Positions 39,066-51,200 of a stretch of DNA of 64,000 bases are shown piece after piece. The notes under the pieces are model-generated. The model was not told the origin of the DNA. It did not search any database and saw nothing but the letters and a program-made list of their open reading frames with translations. Every line of letters starts with the position of its first letter. Position 1 is the first letter of the stretch. Where the stretch lies: assembly GCA_905221605.1 (NCBI GenBank), contig CAJNDS010001380.1, positions 77,001 to 141,000 on the forward strand, written 5' to 3'. The DNA is from Symbiodinium natans. Taxonomy: Eukaryota; Sar; Dinophyceae; Suessiales; Symbiodiniaceae. Both the position numbers and the translations under genes were made by a program.

Positions 39066-39129
39066 CGTGACGAGCGTCGCCCAGAAGTACCCGAACCCAG
39101 AGTGGGCTTTTGGAGACTTTGTTCAGGGA
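39066..39129 (+). CDS. Exon of unrecognised gene, YPNPEWAFGDF
   Basis: Reads VTSVAQKYPNPEWAFGDFVQ. CCCTAAA array immediately upstream. The (N/D)PEWA motif recurs at 47571-47610. May belong to the N-terminal region of the protease gene or a separate gene. Confidence 0.5.
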
Positions 39130-39439
39130 TGGGCTACTACTAATTGCTTAAGAACCCCGAAAAAAACACATTTGTTCTTCCTTATTAAGGGTAGTATAAG
39201 GAATATGTTTACTTTTTGTTCTGTTGGGGGTGCTTAAGCAAATCGTAGTTGGGTTCCCTTATAAGCCTTAAGAACCTCTTGAAGCAAATGCAAGTACCCA
39301 TTCAAGGCTTCCCTAAACCCTAAACTTTCCTAAGCCCTGAACTCCAAACCCTAAACCCGAAACCCTTTCAGCATCGGTGCACCCTAAACCCTAAACCCTA
39401 AACCCTAAACCCTAAACCCTACACCCTAAACCCTAAAAA

Positions 39440-39519
39440 AGGCCCCCGAGGCACCTGCGCCCCACTCTTACAAGCCTCGGGGCGCCCAAGGTCTCAGACT
39501 TCGCACGCCGGCAGCCCAG
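39440..39519 (+). CDS. Exon of unrecognised gene, KAPEAPAPHSYKPRG
   Basis: Reads KAPEAPAPHSYKPRGAQGLR then LRTPAAQ. Strong GC3. Flanked by CCCTAAA upstream and a 17-unit TTTAGGG array downstream (39532-39650). Confidence 0.5.
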
Positions 39520-39531
39520 GATTGGGGTTTA

Positions 39532-39820
39532 GGGTTTAGGGTTTAGGGTTTAGGGTTTAGGGTTTAGGGTTTAGGGTTTAGGGTTTAGGGTTTAGGGTTT
39601 AGGGTTTAGGGTTTAGGGTTTAGGGTTTAGGGTTTAGGGTTTAGGGTATTAGTGGGGCCATGTGGGGCCTGGGGTTGAGAGGTTTTAGGGACCTTGAGTC
39701 TCAGTGAAAGTGGAAATCCTGTCAGAGTTGACGCAGGAGGAAGCCCTAAACCCTAAACCCTAAACCCTAAACCCTAAACCCTAAACCCTAAACCCTAAAC
39801 CCTAAACCCTAAACCCTAAA
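39532..39820. repeat. TTTAGGG array, spacer, CCCTAAA array
   Basis: G-strand array 39532-39650, about 95 bp of unique DNA, C-strand array 39747-39820: a clear foldback arrangement. Confidence 0.95.
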
Positions 39821-40135
39821 CTTCAGAAAGCAGACCCCGGCACCCTAAACCACTCAAGCGCAATCCATACATCCCCACACCCCTAAGCCGGCACCCAAAG
39901 CCCTACACCCCTGGACCGCCCCTCCACCCCCAAGATCCCCCAAGCCCCCGACATGCCAAGCACCAACCTAAACCCGAAACCCTAAAGCCTAAACCCAAAC
40001 CCCAAACCCCAAGCCCCAAACCCTAAACCCCAAACCCTAAACCCTAAACCCTAAACCCTAAACCTTTGGGGTTTGGGGTTGAGGGTTACCCTCAACCCCA
40101 AACCCCAAACCCCAAGCCCCAAACCCAATCGCCGA

Positions 40136-40200
40136 GGCCTGGGCCGGCCCCATGCCTCCGCTCTGGCGGAAGGTGCCCCTGCCTGCAAGTGGGCTTGATG
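40136..40200 (+). CDS. Exon of unrecognised gene, AWAGPMPPLWRKVPL
   Basis: GCCGAG acceptor, reads AWAGPMPPLWRKVPLPASGL. High GC3. CCCCAAA upstream, TTTAGGG (40225-40300) downstream. Confidence 0.5.
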
Positions 40201-40828
40201 CCCCAAAATACTCTAAACACCCGGGGCTGAGGGTTTAGGGTTTAGGGTTTAGGGTTTAGGGTTTAGGGTTTAGGGTTTAGGGTTTAGGGTTTAGGGTTTA
40301 GGGATTGCCTGAACCCCTAAAGACCTAAACCTTGAGGTTCTGAAGGTTTTCTTGGGTTGAGGGTTTAGGGTTTAGGGTTTAGGGTTTCGAGGTTCTGAAG
40401 GTTTTCTTGGGTTGAGGGTTTTTGTTTTTAGGGTTTCGAGGTTCTGAAGGTTGTGTTGTGTTTGGGTTTCTGCGGCTGCCCTGCCTGCTTGGGCTTTCTA
40501 GGGTTTTTAGTCTTCGAAGTCTCAACGACCTTCTGGTGGTGGTGGAATTCCTTTGTGAACCATGAAAGTGCAGGGGTGGGACCCCTGCCAGTTCTAAAGC
40601 CGCCACCCCAAAATTGGATTTTAAAAAACATAGTGGCGCCAGTGTTGGGCTTTCGACGACAAGGACGAAAGTCGGGTTAGGGTTCCTAGTCCTCCGTAAC
40701 CAGGTCGGATTATTCGCATTAATGACCCTCCACCCTAACCCCCAAACCCCAAACCCTAAACCCTAAGCCCCAAACCCCAAACCGCAAACCCTCAACCCTA
40801 AACCCTAAACCCCAAGCCCTACACCCGA

Positions 40829-40899
40829 CGTTCCTGCAACCAACGCCAGTCGGCCGAGGTACCGAGGCTGAGGATGTTGCTCACCAGGCGCTCTGGTGG
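40829..40899 (+). CDS. Exon of unrecognised gene, GRGTEAEDVAHQALWW
   Basis: Reads TFLQPTPVGRGTEAEDVAHQ then ALWW; donor GT leads into a G tract. Alternative frames are also open, so this is moderate. Confidence 0.4.
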
Positions 40900-41339
40900 A
40901 GTTTGGGGGGGGGGGGTTCAGGGCTTTTGGGGTTTAGGGTTTAGGGTTTAGGGTTTGGGGTTTAGGGTCTAGGGTTTAGGGTTTAGGGTTTAGGGTTTAG
41001 GGGCCGAAAGCCTTTGCTCTTGGCACTTCCTTGGCACTTCTTTGGCGCCTTTTGACCAAGACCCCCCCTTAGTGGTATTTCTAGCCTTCCTTTCGGTCTT
41101 GCTGCGCTGCATTGCTTTCCTTACACGAGCCCACAAGACCTCCTTAAACGCCACACCCGAGCCTCTCAACCGAACCCGAAACGCTCTAAACTCCCACTCC
41201 AAAACGCACCCTAGACATCCCTAAGCCCTAAAACCCTACAACCTACAACCCTGAAACCCTAAACCCTAAACCCTGAACCCCGAACCCTGAACCCCGAACC
41301 CTGAACCCTAAAGCCTAAACCCTAAACTCGAAGCAGGCA

Positions 41340-41407
41340 GGCGATCACGACTCCTCTGAGTCCGTGCGGGGCGCGGAGGACTCCTCAGACCCGCAGCACG
41401 TGGCTGG
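41340..41407 (+). CDS. Exon of unrecognised gene, acidic GDHDSSESVRGAED
   Basis: GCAG acceptor, reads GDHDSSESVRGAEDSSDPQH then VA. Acidic and Ser-rich; possibly the N-terminal region of the protease that starts downstream. Confidence 0.5.
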
Positions 41408-41677
41408 ATTTAGGGTTTAGGGTTCAGGACTTAGGGCTTCGGGTTTAGGGCTTAGGGCTTCGGGCTTAGGGCTTAGGGCTTTAGGGCCTGGGGATGCTTA
41501 TTTCCTAGATACGGCTTGGGAACAACCCGCAGCCCGAAGGAGTAGCCCAATCAAGCCCCAAGACCCCCCCCCAGCCATCGCCATCTTCAGGCTATAAGTC
41601 GAAGTAGGGTTAGGGTTGAGGGTGTAGGGCTTAGGGGTTGTTCACAGGACAGACAAGACATGAGTGCGTTCCTTATA

Positions 41678-41798
41678 CTTGGAGGTTCATGGTACTTAGT
41701 AACCAATTAGAACTATACTTGCGACCCAAATTATATCTCTATTAGGGTACTTAAGGGGTTTATATGCACAGTTATAAGTACAGTTATAAGTGGTTAAC
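41678..41798. repeat. Foldback M1, truncated on the right
   Basis: ACTTGGAGGTTCATGGTACT at the left; the right side breaks off at GTTAAC where a TTTAGGG array starts. Confidence 0.75.
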
Positions 41799-42181
41799 AG
41801 GGTTTAGGGTTTAGGGTTTGGGGTTTAGGGTTTAGGGTTTAGGGTTGCATTTCAGTTCGGGTGCACAGTCTTTTCGGGGCTTTAACACTTACGGCTTGTG
41901 AGCTTTCACATTTCGATGCATTTCGGGGGTTGCCGTCGCCTCTTGGGGCTTTCATGTCTACGGGGGCTGCGTGCCCCAAACAATCTCAGTTCCGGTGCTT
42001 ACTCCTAGCAGGGCTAGGCGGTTGAAGGGCTCACCGGTCTTGGGGTTTTTGTTTTGAGTCCTCCTTAGCCTGAGACCCTAAACCCTAAACCCAAACCCCA
42101 AACCCTAAACCCCAAACCCTAAACCCCAAACCCTAAAACCCAAACCCTAAACCCTACATCCTCAACCCTTCCCGATTCCAG

Positions 42182-42257
42182 GACTTGAAGCAACTGGAGG
42201 GCAGCGTGGTGCGCGTGGACCTGCTGAACAACAACAACTCCCAGCTTCCCGACTTTG
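42182..42257 (+). CDS. Protease exon: DLKQLEGSVVRVDLLNNN
   Basis: GATTCCAG acceptor, reads DLKQLEGSVVRVDLLNNNNS then QLPDF. Position fits the propeptide or start of the mature N lobe. Confidence 0.55.
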
Positions 42258-45200
42258 GGCTGGGGTTTAGGGTTTAGCGTTTAGTGTTTAGGGTTTAGGG
42301 TTTAGGCTTTAGGGTTTCGGGTTTCGGGTTTGGGGTTGAGGGTTTGGGTTTAAGATTTATGGTTTAGGGGGTGGAAGGGGGGGGGGGGGGGGGGGGTGGG
42401 GGGTGGGGGCTGTGTGTAAACCATGAGTGCACGGGTACTGGGGTTGATCAGCCTAGTGGTCGGGGCGCAGGGTCCGCCATCCCGGCATTGCCCGTCTTTT
42501 TTTCCGACATCTTGACTCCTATTCTATGCAGCCCTAGCCCTGAGAGTAAGGGTTGAGGGATGAGGGTTTAGATTACCCCTAAACCCTAAACCCTAAACCC
42601 TAAGCCCTAAACTCGGTAGGCTCTTGGGGCATTTTGTCCCCTTACTGGGTCTAAGCGGATCATCTTCAGGTCTATGTTTCAGAGGTTTTTAAGGGCCCCC
42701 CCCCGCACCCAAGTGCCGACTTGCAAGTCCCTCAACCCACCGCTCCCCTTTAGGGTTTAGAGTTTAGGGTTTCAGGTTTAGGGTTGAGGGTTTAGGGTTT
42801 AGGGTTTAGGGCCTTTTTATGGAGGAGAGCCGCCGCTCCCCCACCCCTCCGCTAAACCTCAGCCCTTCCCCACCCAAAAAGGGTTTGGTATTTAGTGTTC
42901 AGCGGTTCAGGGTGCTAACCCTAAACCCTAAATCCGAAACCCGAATCCCTAAACCCTAAATCCTAAACCCTAAACCCTATCTAAACCCTAAACCCTAAAC
43001 CCTAAACCCTAAACCCTAAACCCTAAACCCTAAACCCTAAACCCTAAGCCTAAACCCTAAGCCTTAAGCATCCGTAACACAACTCTGAACCCTAAATCGC
43101 ACATCTCAGCATTCTAGAGGAGTCCGGTTTAGGTTTTCGGCAAAGAAGGGCCCACGCACCGGGACCCTCAAGCCTTTTCACCCTTGCTCTGCCCTGTAGG
43201 GCCCAAGACCCCCATCATTTAAGGCTTTTCATCTGTTTTGAGGCCCAAAGACCTTGTTATTTGGGGTCTTGGGCCCGTAGGGTGTATGAAGCAGGGTTTA
43301 TTTCATTGTTATCGGCGGGTGTATGTCTTAGGTGTCCTTTTGGGGATAGTCGTAGTACAAACCCCACTTCATGCATTTCATATCTTCCTCTGTTGATTTT
43401 TTTCCCGGATCTTCTTCAGGAGCGTTTCTTTTTTGAGTGGCGTTTCAGGAGTGGTGTTAGAGGGGGCCAGTCCTACCTTGCCTTATCTGAGGTACTACGG
43501 GGAGGCTTGGCGGCAATGGGTCTCAGCTTCCGATTCGCCCTCCTCCCCACTCCCGGCCCCCGCGGTTTAGGGTTTAGGGTTTCGGGTTTGGGGTTTTGGG
43601 GTTTTGGGGTTGGGGGTTCTGAGGTTTGGGGATTAGGGCTTGTTTCAATTCCTAGACCCTAGTTAGACCACACTCCCCAGATTCAAAAGGGTAGTTACAT
43701 GGTCCCAGAATGTGGTCCCGTACCTTCTTTAGGGCCCTGAAGTACGGGCCTGTGGGTAGAAAAGGGGTACACAAGGGGCCTCCTTTTAAGGGCCCATATA
43801 AAGGGACCATGTAACTACCCTAAGACAGACACCTGCGATGAAGGCCCTCCAGGCTACGCGAAAGATTGCTGTATAGGGGTTGTGTGGGCAGAGCTTTAAA
43901 TTTAAACCCCAAGCCCGCAAGCCCTGAAATCTCAAGGTGGTAGCAGCTGCGCCGAACTTCGAAGAGCTCTCAACCCAAGCAGAGCTACCCTAGACCCTAA
44001 ACCCTGAACCCCAAACCCTGCTACAACCTTTGCTAGAGCCCACAGAGCCCCTGAGCAGAGCTCTCGGTGAGTCCTTGAGATATGTCATTCGCTGAAAGGT
44101 TTCCACAGGAGCTGTGGGATATGTTTCCGACGAACCCTAAACCCTAAACCCTGAACCCTAAACCTCAAACCGCCAGTCCCAATGCCTCGAACCCAGAGAA
44201 GCCTCAACCCTAAAACCTAAACCCCAGAACCACGAACCCTACAAACTCGAAAACCCTACGCCCTTGGAAGCCCTGAATCCTATCAACCTGCTGACCGGCT
44301 TGGTACAGCAGGACGAGCTGCAGGCTGGTCAAATGCGGAGCGAGCAGGGGCAGCCCTGGTTCTTCTCCTATGATAAAGGGTTTAGGGTTTAGGGTTTAGG
44401 GTTTAGGGAGTTTAGGGTTTAGGGTTTGGGTTTAGGGTTTAGGGTTTAGGGTTGTGATCCCTGAAGTTTAAGGGCAAGCCGAGCAGGCTCCCCAGCAACA
44501 GGCAACCACTGGAGTATCCAGGAGGGAACCCGAAGGGGACAAAAGACCAGGCTACCCAGCCTAAGCTGAAGAAGCCCCGACCTCGACCCCAAAGGACACT
44601 CCCACCAACCCTTCACACTTAAAGGCCTGGAAGGGGACCTGCAGGCTAGGGAGGGTCCAGAGCAGGATAAACCAGCCGAAGCTAGCAAACCCACCCGGGA
44701 ACACCCCACAACAATTTTCGCACCCCAACCCAAGTCGCGTTGTCATGCTTGAGCCAAGTCCCAAGTCGCAGCCGGCCGTCATCCTTGCACAGGGGCCATG
44801 CTCTGCATAGGCCTAGCGGCTTTACATGCTTGTGCAAAGTCTGCGACTTCGCTAGTGCAATGTCTGCAATGACTGGGGGAAAATGCTTGTGCAATGTCTG
44901 CGAGACCTTCATCTCACCAACACAACCCTAAACCCTAAACCCTAAACCCTACACCTTTAAACCCCGAAACCCCTAAGCCCTATCAACCTTGGCTCTCAGG
45001 ATTTCGCGCCTCCCGGCAGCAGCTACAGAGCGTTTGGCGGTTCCCCTCAGGTGGTTTGTGGCCCAAGGGCCACTCAAAGAGGCGAAGCAGCAAGTCTTAA
45101 ACCCTAACGCGGTTTAGGATTTAGGGTTTAGGGCTTAGGATTTAGGGTTTAGGGTTTAGGGAAGTTTCGGAACCTTTCTAAGGCATCTACTCTTAGGGTA

Positions 45201-48200
45201 GAATGTGTTTTTGGAAGCTTATTTTTGACCTTTTGGCAGGTTCTGGGGTGCCAAACAGTTCAACGGGGAAATCCGAGCATCACATCCTAGGGGGGAGCCT
45301 GGGGCGGGGGGGGGTTAGGGTTTAGGGTTTAGGGTTTAGGGGGGGGGGTGGGGGAGATAGAGAGGGGGGGGTAGTAGGGGAACCCATGACATAAGTCTTA
45401 ACTAGAAGCCCTAAACCTTGCAGTAGAGCTTTATTATGCTTTGCGGTTTAGGGTTTTCTGGGTTTTGGACTTATACGGTTCACGGTTTACGGTTTGGAGT
45501 TTAGGGTTTTGTGGTTGGGGGTTTGGAGTTTGGGGTTTAGAGGTTTTACACGAAACGGCCTGAGGGAGTCCTTTGGGGATGCCGTTTTTCCCTTTGTAGG
45601 GTTTGGGGTTTATGGTTTAGTGTTTTGGGTTGCGATGTTCCCCGTTATGCGAACAATCCTTAGTAGGGATTATAGTAGGGGGTACTAGAGTCCCCATGAA
45701 GGACTGTCAGTATAAGGGAGAACATCCCAAGTTTAGGGTGTACTTCCGAAATACCGGACACATACAGTTTTTCCCATTTCTTGAAAAAAGGTTTAGGGTT
45801 AGGGTTTAGGGTTTCGGGTTTAGGGTTTAGGGTTCAGGGTTCAGGGTTTAGGGTTATGCTAGGTACAGCCCGAAACCCCTGAACCCTGTGACCCTGAACC
45901 CATCGAGCGGCAAAGGCTGGGTGACCCGCCCCAGCGGTTCACGGCTGTCTTCGACACAGGCTGGTCTGCAGGTTTCTCCACGGATTTCGGGTTGAAGCCT
46001 GACAAGGCCATATAGGTCAAAGGGGTTGAGGGTTTGGAGATGTCAGGTTGTGGGTTTAGAAAAGTATGCAAAGGCATGCAAGTGTCCCATCGTCTCCCAT
46101 ATGGGGTAAGATAGCCTACGCTGCGAATCCAAGTTATTCAGCTCTCCGCCGGGCTTGCTCGTTGCTTCTTCTCTGTGGTGCTTGAACCCTCAACCCTAAA
46201 CCCAGAGCACCTAAGCGCCTAAACCCCAAACCTTAAACCCTAAACACCTGAACCCTTAAACCCTCAAGCAGGGGCTGCCTTTGCGCAAAAACTTTCCCTG
46301 AAGCCACGCATGCGTTTGACGGCCTCGAGCACGACGCTTCGGGCACTGTCGCCCATCGCTGGGTCAACGCATTCGGCAATTTGAGAGACCATGTGTAGGG
46401 TTTGGGGTTTAGGGCTTCGGGTTTAGGATTTAGGGTTTGGGGTTTGGGGTTTAGGGTTTAGGGCTCCAAGTTGGGCTGGTGCCCATTGTCTTGTCTTAGT
46501 ATGCAACCCCCAGAACCCCAACCCTAAATCCTAATCCTTAAATCCGACTGCCCTGATCCCTAAATCCGAAACCCAAACCCCAAACCCCAAACCCCAAACC
46601 CTAAACCCTAAACCCCAAACGCGAGCCCTAAACCCAAACCCCTAAACCCTAAACCCTAAACCTTAAACCCCAAACCCTAAACCCTAAACCCCAAACCCGA
46701 AACCCTACACCCCAAACCCTAAACCCCAAACCCTAAACCCTAAACCCTGTCCCCAGGCAGCGGCATCACCTGGGTCCCTGGCAGCGCCTGCAAGAGCGCC
46801 TTGGGGAGGAAGAGCCTCTCCACCCGACACCCAAAACCCAAGGGTTTAGGGTTTAGGGTTTAGGGTTTAGGGTTTAGGGTTTAGGGTTTAGGGACTAGGT
46901 TACAAGTTTAGGGTTTAGGGTTGAGGGTTGAGGGTTTAGGGAAGGAGGGCCCTTTTATAAGGGACATTAGGGCTCATTTTAGGGGTTTGTTTTGGGGGGC
47001 TACTTAGGTATACAGGGCCTATACAAGGTAGAACCCTTAAACCCCTAAGCCCAAATGGCTACACCCTAAACCTCTAAACACCCTAGAGCCCTGAAGTCGA
47101 AACTAAAACCGTCTTAACCCCATAAACCCTATAAGTCAGGGGTACTATAATCGGAAAAAGAACTGTTAGTAGAAGGGGGAACATCCCAAGGTTTAGGTTT
47201 TGCTCAAACCCTACACCGGCTACCTCTCAACCCTAAACCCTCAACCCTAAACCCTCAACCCTCAACCCTAAACCCTAAACCCCCAAAGGCGATACGTGCT
47301 CGGAGCACCACCGCTTCTCCGTCGAAGGCTCCAAGAGCTTCGAGGCTCTACGACAAGTCTAAGGGAAGTTACAGGGTCCCTTACATTAAAATGGGCAATT
47401 GCAAGGCGACCCCTTCTTCCCTCCTTAACCTGCAAGACGCCCGAGCAATTATTTGCTGCATACTAAGCCCTAAGCCCTACGCCCTAAGCCCTAAGCCCTC
47501 AGCCCTAAGCCCTGAGCCCTAAGCCCTAAGCCCTCTTTCTGCGGGATTCCCTGCTTTGGGATCCACAACAGGGTTCTACTACGACCCAGAGTGGGCGATG
47601 ATTCTGTTTGGGGTTCAGGGTTCAGGGTTGTAGACTTTGGCGCGACGGCTGCGAGGAGTTAGATCCCGTCCGCGCGGACGGGACCATTCACTACGGCACC
47701 GGCCAGGCCGCGTCCATGGCGAGTTCATAGTGTCTGGAAGAAAGTTTGTTCGGAGGTATTGGCCCCTTTCAGGAGTTAGGTTCTAGGTATGCCCTCGGTG
47801 CATTTTGTACTTTCCTTATCGGTTAAGGGTTCAGGGTTGGGGTGTTACAAGGCCCAGGGTTCCTTAATCTTTTTACCAGGGAAACCCTAAACCCTAAGCC
47901 CTAAACCTTAAACCCTAAGCCCTAAACCCTAAACCCTAAACCCTAAACCCTAAACCCTAAACCCTAAACTCTAAACCCTAAACCCTAAACCCTAAACTCT
48001 TTCTTTCCTACAGCTTTGTGGGTTTTTCCTATCGCCTCCTTGCTTCCAAATTGCAGTTACCGGCGCCGACATCTTGCCTGTCCTCCAGTCAGACGGAGGG
48101 TAGGAACCCAAAAACCCTCAACACGTAATACCCAAAAACCCTAAACCCTAAAGCCTAAACCCTCAACCCCAAAAGCCCAAAAACCTCAAACCCCAGATCC

Positions 48201-51200
48201 CGAAAGCCTTGACCCAAAACTCCAACGCTAAGGGCCCAAGACCCCTCCAAAAGAAGGCTGTTCGTCTGATTTTGGGGCCCAAAGACCTTGTTATTTGGGG
48301 TCTTGGGCCCTAAACCCTAAACCCGAAACCCGAAACCCGAAACCCTAAACCCCAAACCCCAAACCCTAAACCCTAAACCCCAAGCTGTAAGCTTTAAAGG
48401 TCGAGTACGTCGACGGCCGCGACACCATGACCTTCTGCGATAGCCACAGCGTGCCATGGCCGCAATCACTCTTCATGGTACTTATTAACCAGTCAGAACT
48501 GTACTTATAACTGTACTTATAGGTCCCTTAAGTGCCCTAACATAGTTATAATTTGGGTTATAAGTACAGTTATAATCGGTCACTAAGTACCATGAACCTC
48601 CAAGTAGGGCAGTTACATGGTCCCTCAATATGCCACTGTTTGCTGAAGTTTAGGGGTTATTTTAGGGCTGAGGGATTCGTCTAGCGAGGATTTAGAGGGT
48701 CAGAAGTATTGAACGTGATTTAGGGATTAAGGTTTAGGGCTTCGGGCTGAATCCGCAGCAGCCGGCAACTCTTTCGACCCCGGAAGGCCTTCTGAGACGA
48801 GGCGAGTCTACACCTCTATAAGCCCTGAAGCCCCTAAACCCGAAGCCTTACAGCCCCAGACCCTCAAACGGACCGACCCTACACCCCAAGACCGTGCACC
48901 TTTAGCCAAGCCATCGAACCCCCAAACGCTCAATACCTGCGTGGCCCAGGACCACCCCAAGACCCAACTAAACTAAACCCTAGTCCCTAAACCCTAGACA
49001 CCCTAAACCCAAATGCCTAAAGCCTAAATTTCAACACCCTAAACCCTAAACCGTAGCACTACGCCGCTAAAACTTGGCCTTAAGCTCAACATCCTCCGGC
49101 TCTATAAACCATCCTCTCGAAGAGGCGCAAGCCTGAACCCGTCCCCAACCCCGCCTAAACCCCAAACCCCAACCCTAAGCCCCGAACCCTAAACCCTAAA
49201 CCCTAAACCCTAAACCCTAAACACCCTAAACCCTAAACCCCCTAAACCCTAAACCCTAAATCCAAAACCCCAAACCCCAAACCCTAAACCTTTCCACCAA
49301 GGACCCAGGTTGCCATGGGGTGAAGGCCAAGCGGCTCAAGGCCTTCTTCCGCTTTCCCCGCGAGGGCTCAGGTTTTAGGGGAGTGGGGTTTAGGGTTTAG
49401 GGTTTAGGGTTTAGGGTTTAGGGTGTAGGGTTTAGGGTTTAGGGTTTGGGGTTTAGGGTTTAGGGTTTAGGGTTACCTAGAGTTTCGGGTGCAGGGTGTA
49501 GGGTTTTAGGGGGCCGAGAGCGTGAGAACGCCGTGCCCAAACGGGGACCTTGCAGATAGAGCTACTATAGTGTATTAGTATATCAAGGTCATTTTTTTTG
49601 CTTCGTTGCTTTTTGGGTTTATAGGGCTTATGTTTTCTTTTGCCCCTTGTTTGGGGTGGTGAACTTTTGCAGGGGGAGACTTGCGACATGGGATGGTGGG
49701 GATGGGCCGTCCCTGTGCGTTTCTAGCACCCAGCCCCAAAAACCCCCCAGACCCAAAAACCCTCAAACCCTGAACCCCTAAACCCCTAAAGCCCTGAACC
49801 CCTAAAACCCTAAAACTCCAAAACCCAAACACCCAAAGACGCTAAACCCTAAAACCCGAAAACCCAAAAAAACCCAAAAACCCAAAACCCCAAAAACCCT
49901 AAACCCCAAAAACCCAAAACCCCAAAAACCCCAAAAACCCCAACAACCCCGAAAACCCCAAAAACCCCAAAAACCCAAAAGCCCTAAAGCCCAGAAACCC
50001 CTGAAACACCAACAAGCCCTATAACCCCAAACCCTAATCACACCCTTATCCCAACCTTGGGATGCAGGTCGAGCCTTAGCCCTGAAACCCCACACCCAAG
50101 CCCGCACCCCAGACTCCGACCCCTAAAACCCAGTGCAGAACCCTAAAACCGCTGAAATTATGAAGCCCTAAGCCGCATCCATGCATAAAATCCTAAGTCC
50201 AAACACCTGAGGCCCTAACCCTAAACCCTAAACCCAAAACCCTAAACCCTAAACCCGAAACCCGAAACCCGAAACCCGAAGCCCTCCCTCGCGCGGGGCC
50301 GTCGGGTGCGTCGCCCGAAGGTCCCGACCCAGTCCTTCGGCATGTCGACGCACCAGAGCCTGGGCTTCTACGCAGGGTTTAGGGTTTAGGGTTTAGGGTT
50401 TAGGGTTTAGGGTTTAGGGTTTAGGGTTTAGGGTTTAGGGTTTAGGGTTTAGGGTTTAGGGTTTAGGGTTAGGATTTAGGGTTTAGGGTTTAGGGTTTAG
50501 GGTTTGAACCCCCCGAAGGGGCATCAAACCCTACTGGCAGAACCCTAAACCCTAGAACCCTAAACCCCTAAAACCTAAACCCTAAACCCTAAACCCCAAA
50601 CCCCAAACCCCAAAGCCTAAGCCCTAAACCCTAAACCCTAAACCCTAAACCCTAAACCCTAAACCCGAGGACCGACTACCCCTTCCGAATCCTGCCCTTT
50701 GACGGCATTCTGGGCTTGGCGCCCTCCGCCTCGGCCGCTGGGGCAAGAGCAGTTGCAGGGAGGGCTTAGGGTTTTTGGGTTTTTGGGTTTTTGGGTTGAG
50801 GGTTTAAGGGTTTAAGGGTTTAAGGGTTTAAGGGTTTAAGGGTTTAAGGGTTTTTGGGTTTTTGGGTTGAGGGTTTAAGGCTTTTGGGTTGAGGGTTTAA
50901 GGGTTTAAGGGTTTAAGGGTTTAAGGGTTTAAGGGTGTAAGGGTTTAAGGGTTTAAGGGGTTTAAGGGTTTAGGACATCCCAAGGTGCCTCTTTTTTGCA
51001 ATGCTCTGTTACAGAAAGGTTCAAGGAATGATTCTTGGGTGTGGGCTCTAGTTTGTGGTGTGTCCTTGCAGTATGCCCGAGTGGCTGGATGGGGATGCAA
51101 GGCGAAGTTTCCAGCTTTGCAACCAGTGCGGAAGAAGTCCTTTGCCCCACATGGTGGGCATCCTTGATGAAATGAGGGAAATTAGGTACCTTGTGTACCC

